Source: an uncultured bacterium (GTDB taxonomy: Bacteria > Planctomycetota > UBA8108). Taken from it: DNA of 11,166 nucleotides. The stretch is from contig CAJWZY010000041.1 of NCBI GenBank assembly GCA_913050545.1, forward strand, positions 1 to 11,166, in the 5' to 3' direction. Below the pieces are notes generated by a model that was given only the letters and a program-made list of their open reading frames with translations, did no database searches and had not been told where the DNA came from. The position numbers were made by a program, and so were the translations under genes. Below, one piece after another: positions 6,823-11,166 of this stretch; position 1 is the first letter of the stretch, and each line of letters starts with the position of its first letter.

Positions 6823-7365
6823 TCAGTCGCCAGCTGGCTTCTTAGAAGCGAGGACATTGAGCGCGGCCGTGGTTTTCAGCGGCCCTATTCCTGCAGAACC
6901 GTCGGGGTCGGCAATGAGCGTAAAGGAGTGAACGCCCGGCTTTTCAGGCGCCGTTATGCCAACTTTCACCAGGGTTGCCAGTTCTACATCCCAGTTAACG
7001 GGAGCTTGTCCATCAAGGTTGATGCGAAACACCATGTGACTGGGCCTTGAGCGCAGCATTGGCGGGAATGCATAGCGCAGGTGAGCAGTGACGGCTACCG
7101 TCTTGCCCGCTTCGGCGTTAAAGGACGGCTTGAGAGTCTTCAGCCGCGCTTCGGCGGGAAACGCACCGGCCATGGTGTAGAAAAGCCCCAGCAGGAGCAA
7201 TTGGGCACCAAGGACCAGGGCAAGGGCTCCCAGGCGTGTGCGAAGTGGTTTTGCGCCCTCATTTCTCAGGGCGCTGGAGTGTTCAGGCGTCGCGGGCGGG
7301 GCTTTTGCCGAGGCCGGGGCCTCTTCAGCTTTGTGCCGCCTGTTTTTTTTCCTGCGCCGGCTCAT
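6823..7365 (-). CDS. Membrane-anchored protein with exported Ig-like/beta domain, unknown function (orf180)
   Basis: I do not recognise a named family. The 180-residue product has a strongly basic N-terminus (MSRRRKKNRRHK) and a Pro/Ala-rich stretch to about residue 42. One transmembrane helix follows at about 44-66 (LGALALVLGAQLLLLGLFY), then a soluble C-terminal domain of about 110 residues. Alternating hydrophobic strands such as KTVAVTAHLRYAF, HMVFRINLDG and GVHSFTLIADPDG suggest a beta-sandwich. The positive-inside rule places this domain outside the cytoplasm. The ATG lies just after CCGGAGAA, a good ribosome site, and overlaps the stop of orf161 as ATGA (7362-7365). It is the last of three coupled genes. 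The topology is fairly secure; the fold is a guess. Confidence 0.72.
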   Translation of the reverse strand: MSRRRKKNRRHKAEEAPASAKAPPATPEHSSALRNEGAKPLRTRLGALALVLGAQLLLLGLFYTMAGAFPAEARLKTLKPSFNAEAGKTVAVTAHLRYAFPPMLRSRPSHMVFRINLDGQAPVNWDVELATLVKVGITAPEKPGVHSFTLIADPDGSAGIGPLKTTAALNVLASKKPAGD

Positions 7366-7847
7366 TTCTCCGGATCCTCCCGCTTTTCTGCCGGAGCATC
7401 TTCCCCGGATTCAACTTTCGGGCCGGAAGTTCTGCTGAGCTGGAATAGGATCATGGGCACGGCGCAGATCGCCAGGGTGGTCACGCTGGGGTTCACACCC
7501 AGGGATTCCAGCTTCTCTACGAGGACGGAACCGGCCGCGCCACCAAGAACTCCGAAGAGTAAAAACTTTGCCTGGCGCTTCCAGCCCATTCGCAGGAGTG
7601 CTCCGGAAAAGGAGACGCCACCCCCGTCCTGCGGCCCCGCCTCCCGGCCAGGATCGTGGTTTCTCTGCGCGGGTTTAGCCTGGCGGTCGAGGATCACGAT
7701 AAAAACGAGTACTACAAAGCACAGGATGAACGGCATGAAGGACCAGGGCTCCTTGACACCCAGGGCTTCCAGCCCCGGGTATCCCAGGACCATGACCACA
7801 AGGGTGGAAATGAAGAGAGCAGGATGGGCGGAGGGGGTGATTTTCAT
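7362..7847 (-). CDS. Four-helix integral membrane protein, unknown function (orf161)
   Basis: This is a 161-residue membrane protein of no family I recognise. Four hydrophobic segments are visible: about 9-24 (PALFISTLVVMVLGY), 36-54 (SFMPFILCFVVLVFIVIL), 93-111 (AKFLLFGVLGGAAGSVLV) and 121-138 (TTLAICAVPMILFQL). They are arranged as two hairpins joined by a charged loop (55-90), with an acidic/basic C-terminal tail. Both termini and the loop are probably cytoplasmic. It overlaps orf82 upstream and orf180 downstream by ATGA, so the three are probably translated as a coupled set. No clear Shine-Dalgarno sequence precedes its ATG, consistent with coupling from orf82. It contains no catalytic motif that I can see. 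Confidence 0.75.
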   Translation of the reverse strand: MKITPSAHPALFISTLVVMVLGYPGLEALGVKEPWSFMPFILCFVVLVFIVILDRQAKPAQRNHDPGREAGPQDGGGVSFSGALLRMGWKRQAKFLLFGVLGGAAGSVLVEKLESLGVNPSVTTLAICAVPMILFQLSRTSGPKVESGEDAPAEKREDPEK

Positions 7848-8092
7848 GGGGAGGTGTTTTTGTCGAGCAACTCGGCGATATACGGCAGGTGAGATGGGCT
7901 CATGCGATCGACCGCGACACGTGTCAGCGGGCTGGGCTTTTCCTTGTAGGTCTGGACCAGGGCTACTCGCTCGGGAGAGTCGTATTCAACGTGAACGATT
8001 TCGCCCTCGCGGCCATCGCTCAGTGTGACCTTACGGCCGACGAGGTCGGCGCGGCTCATTTTTTCGAGCTGGTAGGATGTGTTGCTGCTCAT
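7844..8092 (-). CDS. Small cytosolic beta-rich protein, unknown function (orf82)
   Basis: This is an 82-residue soluble protein if started at ATG 8092. In-frame ATGs also lie at 8122 and 8059. I chose 8092 because a perfect TATAAT ends at 8102 with a -35-like TTGTCG 17 bp further up, so the ATG at 8122 would lie inside the promoter. The core KVTLSDGREGEIVHVEYDS, followed by VALVQTY and LTRVAVDRMSP, reads as short beta strands with tight turns. It resembles the small SH3/KOW-like barrels that sense or bind partners, but I cannot assign a family. No ribosome site stands at a proper distance, so translation may be leaderless. Its stop overlaps the start of orf161 as ATGA. Confidence 0.65.
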   Translation of the reverse strand: MSSNTSYQLEKMSRADLVGRKVTLSDGREGEIVHVEYDSPERVALVQTYKEKPSPLTRVAVDRMSPSHLPYIAELLDKNTSP

Positions 8093-8101
8093 CTCTTCAG
8101 G

Positions 8102-8130
8102 ATTATAGGCTGAGGTTCTCATGTCGACAA
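8102..8130 (-). promoter_or_regulatory. Sigma-70-type promoter for the orf82-orf161-orf180 cluster
   Basis: Reading leftward, TTGTCG (8130-8125) is followed after exactly 17 bp by a perfect TATAAT (8107-8102). The start point would fall near 8095, three or so bases before the orf82 ATG at 8092. This is the best-scoring promoter visible in the window and sits back to back with the -10 element of the rightward kinase gene. Confidence 0.6.
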
Positions 8131-8133
8131 ATG

Positions 8134-8139
8134 TACAAT
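8134..8139 (+). promoter_or_regulatory. -10 element of the DAGK-family gene
   Basis: TACAAT matches the -10 consensus at 5 of 6 positions and is followed by 7 bases and then ATG 8147. No good -35 hexamer stands 16-18 bp upstream and no Shine-Dalgarno sequence precedes the ATG. This spacing is typical of leaderless transcripts, but the evidence is only one hexamer. Confidence 0.4.
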
Positions 8140-8146
8140 ATTGCCG

Positions 8147-9097
8147 ATGAGCAGCATACTGGTCGTTCACAATCCACGTTCCCATCGGGGCGCAAAAGTA
8201 TTCGCCATTATGAAGCGCTGGCTTCAGGGTGCAGGCCTGGCGCAGAGCGTTGAATTTGTTGAGGTCACGGAGCTCAAGAACGCGTCTTTGCCGACGGAGC
8301 GCCTGGTCGTATCCGGCGGCGATGGCACGATCAATTCAGCCCTGGAGTGGTTTTACCGCAAAAAAGGTGACGCCCCGGTGGGCTTCCTTCCTGCGGGAAC
8401 GGGAAATTGCCTGGCTGCCGAATTCGGATTGCCGAAGGATTATTCGCGTCTTTGCGAGATAGCGTTCCGAGGCACCGCCCGCCGGCCACTGGACGTCCTG
8501 ACCTACCAGGTTCCGGCCGAAGAGCTCCCTCGGCTCATTCTCCAGTCAAGTTGCTTCGGGCTTCCTGCCAATGTCGGGCTTACCTATGAACGCCTGCGGC
8601 AGAACCGGCGCCACAGGATGCTGTTTCGCATGCTGGGGAACGCTTCCTACAATATGCTGGCCATGTTCGAGATCCGGGCCCAGAGAATACGCGAGCGGCG
8701 CGGCGAGCCCGTCTTGAATGTGAAGGTGGCCTTTCCGCCGGAGGAGGGCCATCCTGACTTCGAGGGGGATGTGCTGGCGATGTTCATTCAGAACGAGGCC
8801 GGCACCGGCGGCAACCTGGTGCCCTGTCCTCTCGCCCGGGTGGATGACGGGCTGATGGACATCTGCATCTTCCGTGCGTCCACCGGCCATTCCTATATCA
8901 AGATGCTGGGCAAGCTCGGCAAGGGCCGCCATCTCGAGGACGAAGAGGTGGTGTCTTACTACCAGTCGAAGGGGCCGCTGCGGGTTTCCCTGTCCTTCAG
9001 CCAGCCATTCAGCGCCGATGGAGATATCTGGCTGGAGAGCGATGAATTCGAATTCGCCATTGAGCCCCAGCGTTTTGAGATCCTGGTTGAGGAGTGA
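8147..9097 (+). CDS. Diacylglycerol kinase-family (DAGK_cat) lipid kinase
   Basis: This is a soluble lipid kinase-like protein of the DAGK/YegS/LCB5 group, which transfers phosphate from a nucleoside triphosphate to a lipid hydroxyl such as diacylglycerol or a sphingoid base. Its 316 residues fit the family. The N-terminal domain carries the NPRSHRG turn (9-15), the nucleotide-binding SGGDGT (56-61) and PAGTGNCLA (82-90). The C-terminal beta domain carries VDDGLMD (232-238) and ADGDIW (290-295), where the family more often has DGE. The substrate cannot be told from the sequence. I prefer ATG 8147 over TTG 8141 because the residues following it (MSSILVVHNP) are the usual family opening and the -10 hexamer ends at 8139. 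The gene diverges from orf82, and the four-cysteine gene follows after 58 bp. Confidence 0.88.
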   Translation: MSSILVVHNPRSHRGAKVFAIMKRWLQGAGLAQSVEFVEVTELKNASLPTERLVVSGGDGTINSALEWFYRKKGDAPVGFLPAGTGNCLAAEFGLPKDYSRLCEIAFRGTARRPLDVLTYQVPAEELPRLILQSSCFGLPANVGLTYERLRQNRRHRMLFRMLGNASYNMLAMFEIRAQRIRERRGEPVLNVKVAFPPEEGHPDFEGDVLAMFIQNEAGTGGNLVPCPLARVDDGLMDICIFRASTGHSYIKMLGKLGKGRHLEDEEVVSYYQSKGPLRVSLSFSQPFSADGDIWLESDEFEFAIEPQRFEILVEE

Positions 9098-9155
9098 CCG
9101 GGCGCGGGAGCCTTTACTCTGGCAATCAACTTCAGGGCCAAGTAAACAGGTGGCT

Positions 9156-9707
9156 ATGAGCGTGGATGCAATAAACGACCCGCGGTTTGAGCGTGAGCTC
9201 AGCGATTCGGAGAAAGCCCTGGTTGCCGAGGCGGTCCGTAAGGCCCACATTCTCTATGAGGGGCGCCAGGTTTCTCATCGCAGCTGCGGAATCGCCCTGG
9301 CGGAAACTTTCGGCCTGCCCCCAGCCCCCTACCAGGCGCTGCGCAAGGGGGGCATCACCGGTGCGGGTGAGTGCGGCGCGATCAAGGCCGGTGAGCTGGT
9401 GCTCGGAGAGATCCTTGGAGACCCCGACCCGGCCGGGCAGGTTACCGACAAGCTTCGCCTGGCCGCCGTGCACTACCGCCGCCTGTGGGATGAGCGGGTC
9501 GATCGGGGAGCCGGAGGAAACACGGGCAGTATCATCTGCAATGACCTGACCTCGCCCTTCGACGATTTTATGGGAGAGCAGAGAAAGCAATTCTGCACAA
9601 GCATCGCCTCGACGGTCGCCGGGGCGGTCGCCGAGATTCTCGTGCGCCTCGATGTTCTCAAGAAGGTCACACCGATACCCGGCCTTGAGGCGGGCGGGGG
9701 CAGCTGA
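9156..9707 (+). CDS. C_GCAxxG_C_C family-like putative redox protein
   Basis: This 183-residue soluble protein has four cysteines in the order typical of the C_GCAxxG_C_C group, a poorly characterised family thought to be redox-active or metal-binding. They are Cys44 (HRSCGIALAE), Cys73 (GECGAIKAGELVLGE), Cys128 (SIICND) and Cys147 (RKQFCTSIAS). The helical stretches around GITGAGECGAIKAG and the C-terminal SIASTVAGAVAEILVRL fit that pattern. The reading frame is open further upstream inside the kinase gene, but ATG 9156 is the real start: AGGTGG lies five bases before it and the upstream residues look like antisense or out-of-frame translation. The gene may share a transcript with the kinase 58 bp upstream. 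The family assignment is by motif only, and the substrate is unknown. Confidence 0.68.
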   Translation: MSVDAINDPRFERELSDSEKALVAEAVRKAHILYEGRQVSHRSCGIALAETFGLPPAPYQALRKGGITGAGECGAIKAGELVLGEILGDPDPAGQVTDKLRLAAVHYRRLWDERVDRGAGGNTGSIICNDLTSPFDDFMGEQRKQFCTSIASTVAGAVAEILVRLDVLKKVTPIPGLEAGGGS

Positions 9708-9711
9708 GCCC

Positions 9712-11154
9712 TCAGGCGATGACCTTGTCGAGAACCTTGCCTGCGATATCCGTCAACCTGAAGTCGCGCCCGCTGAAATGATAGGTGAGCCGCTCGTGTT
9801 GAACACCCATCAGGTGCAGAATCGTCGCATGGACATCGTGGATTGAGGTTCGGTCGACGGCGGCGTGGTAGCCGACCTCGTCGGTTTCACCATAGCTCGT
9901 GCCGGGCTTGATGCCGCCTCCGGCCATCCACATGGTGAAGCCGAAGGGGTGGTGGTCGCGTCCGCCGCCGCCCTGTTTCTGGGGTGTGCGGCCGAATTCT
10001 CCTCCCCAGACCACCAGGGTTTCCTCCAGCAGCCCGCGTTGTTCGAGGTCCGCGATCAAGCCGGCCATCGGCTGGTCGGTCGCGGCACAGTGTTTTCCAT
10101 GATTTTTGGTTATGCTTCCGTGCGCGTCCCAGGTGTTGTCGCCGTGGCCGCCACCGGAATAGAGCTGTATAAATCGCACCCCGCGCTCGACAAGGCGTCT
10201 CGCCATCAGGCACTGCGTGCCGAAGTATTCTCCGGGCTTGCCGCGCTCGATGCCGTAGAGCTTGCGGGTTGCCTCGGTCTCGTTCTTGAGGTCGAGAGCT
10301 TCCGGCGCCGCGGCCTGCATCCGGTAGGCGAGCTCGAAGGATTCGATGCGGGCTTCAAGCGAGGCCTCGGCGGGATGCCTCTCCTGGTGCGAGCGGTTGA
10401 GACGGGCGGCATAGTCGAGCAGCTGCCGCTGGTGTGCCTGGTCGAGCTTCCCGGGGCGGCTGAGGTTCAGGATCGGGGTTCCTTTTGAGCGCACCGGGGT
10501 GCCCTGGAAGGCTCCTGGGAGAAAGCCCGATCCCCAGTTCGGCGCGCCGCCGATAGGGCCGCCGCGGTAGTCGTACATCACCACGAAGCCGGGAAGGTCC
10601 TGGTTGTGGCTGCCAAGCCCGTAGGTCACCCAGGAGCCGAGACTCGGGAAGCCGGTACGGATCTGGCCGGTGTTGACTTCAAAGAGGGCCGGCGCGTGGC
10701 TGGTCGAATGGCCATAGACACCGCGCAGCATCGCCGTGTGGTCGATCACCCGGGAGAGGTGCGGAAAGCGGTCGGAAACCCAGTGGCCGCTTTCTCCGTA
10801 GCGCTCAAATTTATAGGGAGAGGGAAAGAGCCCTCCTTTACTGCGGGCGCCCTTGGTATCGACAGTTTCGGAGACGTTTTTGCCGGCAAATTTCTTCAGG
10901 GCAGGCTTGTAGTCAAAGAGATCGATATGGCTGGGGCCGCCATACATGAAGAGGAAGATGACGCTCTTGGCCTTCGGGGCGAAGTGAGCCGGTCTTGCCG
11001 CCAGGGGAGATAGCGCCGTCGGCGTGGAATCGGCCAGCAGGCCCTGGTCGGCCAGCAGGCCGGCAAGAGCGAGCGAGCCGAACCCGCCCCCGGCGCGCGA
11101 GAGCATCTCACGGCGGGTTGGGAGGCGGGCCGGGGCGTCTTCTCTAATCGACAT
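9712..11154 (-). CDS. Tat-exported DUF1501 protein (sulfatase-like fold)
   Basis: This 480-residue protein is a complete DUF1501 member, common in Planctomycetota and Verrucomicrobiota and related to the alkaline phosphatase/sulfatase superfamily. Its biochemical activity is unproven. A twin-arginine leader is plain: TRREMLSRAGGG (13-24) then the hydrophobic SLALAGLLAD. Family hallmarks follow: FLFMYGGPSHIDLFDYKP (67-84), GGAPNWGSGFLPGAFQGTP (202-220), YSGGGHGDNTWDAH (332-345), WGGEFGRTPQ (383-392) and GRDHHPFGFTMWMAGGG (398-414). The C-terminus with DVHATILHLMG is typical. The ATG at 11154 is only 12 bp from the right edge, and no ribosome site is visible in that piece. In these phyla the gene usually follows a DUF1549/DUF1553 cytochrome-like gene, which would lie just outside the window. 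Confidence 0.9.
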   Translation of the reverse strand: MSIREDAPARLPTRREMLSRAGGGFGSLALAGLLADQGLLADSTPTALSPLAARPAHFAPKAKSVIFLFMYGGPSHIDLFDYKPALKKFAGKNVSETVDTKGARSKGGLFPSPYKFERYGESGHWVSDRFPHLSRVIDHTAMLRGVYGHSTSHAPALFEVNTGQIRTGFPSLGSWVTYGLGSHNQDLPGFVVMYDYRGGPIGGAPNWGSGFLPGAFQGTPVRSKGTPILNLSRPGKLDQAHQRQLLDYAARLNRSHQERHPAEASLEARIESFELAYRMQAAAPEALDLKNETEATRKLYGIERGKPGEYFGTQCLMARRLVERGVRFIQLYSGGGHGDNTWDAHGSITKNHGKHCAATDQPMAGLIADLEQRGLLEETLVVWGGEFGRTPQKQGGGGRDHHPFGFTMWMAGGGIKPGTSYGETDEVGYHAAVDRTSIHDVHATILHLMGVQHERLTYHFSGRDFRLTDIAGKVLDKVIA

Positions 11155-11166
11155 AGATGAACTCGT

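Noticed and set aside
7081..8028. Plus-strand open frame of about 315 codons opposite orf180, orf161 and orf82
   Set aside because: Its product is Arg/Ser/Gly/Phe-rich and motif-free. The minus-strand genes have coherent membrane segments, ribosome sites, ATGA overlaps and a promoter.
8874..9155. Upstream extension of the four-cysteine protein into the kinase gene
   Set aside because: The extra 94 residues are Arg/Ser/Pro-rich out-of-frame translation of the kinase C-terminus. ATG 9156 has a good ribosome site.
8546..9250. Minus-strand open frame opposite the DAGK-family gene
   Set aside because: It is antisense to conserved kinase motifs and spans the boundary of two well-supported plus-strand genes.
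9865..10488. Plus-strand open frame opposite the DUF1501 gene
   Set aside because: It is antisense to conserved DUF1501 motifs and its translation has no recognisable domain.
1..11166. CRISPR arrays, tRNA/rRNA genes, insertion sequences or riboswitches
   Set aside because: No regularly spaced repeats, cloverleaf-like segments, transposase motifs, terminal inverted repeats or known riboswitch patterns were seen.

Overview
This GC-rich bacterial window holds a chromosome-type parA-parB segregation locus, a TolC-like outer membrane channel gene, a large exported M28 peptidase with PDZ domains, a three-gene cluster of small unrecognised (mostly membrane) proteins, a lipid-kinase-like gene with a small four-cysteine protein, and a Tat-exported DUF1501 protein cut off from its upstream neighbour by the right edge. 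The DUF1501 protein with a twin-arginine leader, the TolC channel (implying an outer membrane) and the frequent GTG/TTG starts suggest Planctomycetota, Verrucomicrobiota or a related Gram-negative lineage. DUF1501 carries most of that inference, so the placement is tentative.

Layout: bases 1-756 contain no gene I can support. They hold two parS-like palindromes (335-348 and 580-593), a pair of diverged ~75-bp direct repeats lying between them, a weak terminator-like hairpin and a good promoter candidate for parA. Rightward genes then follow closely: parA (757-1527), parB (1520-2545, overlapping by 8 bp) and the TolC-like gene (from 2560 or 2701 to 4353). Convergent to these, on the minus strand, is the M28/PA/PDZ-PDZ peptidase (4360-6678). 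Upstream of it on the same strand is a tightly overlapped cluster, orf82 -> orf161 -> orf180 (8092 down to 6823), joined by two ATGA overlaps. A compact divergent promoter region (about 8090-8147) separates this cluster from the rightward DAGK-family kinase (8147-9097) and the C_GCAxxG_C_C-like protein (9156-9707). The DUF1501 gene (9712-11154, minus) converges on the latter with a 4-bp gap.

How the parts fit: ParA, ParB and the parS-like sites would form a complete chromosome partitioning module, and this is the most secure functional statement here. The TolC-like gene lies 14 bp after parB and may be cotranscribed, without an adjacent efflux pump. The small-gene cluster combines a predicted cytosolic beta-barrel-like protein, a four-helix membrane protein and a membrane-anchored exported domain. 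It is the best candidate in the window for an undescribed system, though only its architecture is visible. The divergent cluster and kinase may both be transcribed as leaderless mRNAs.
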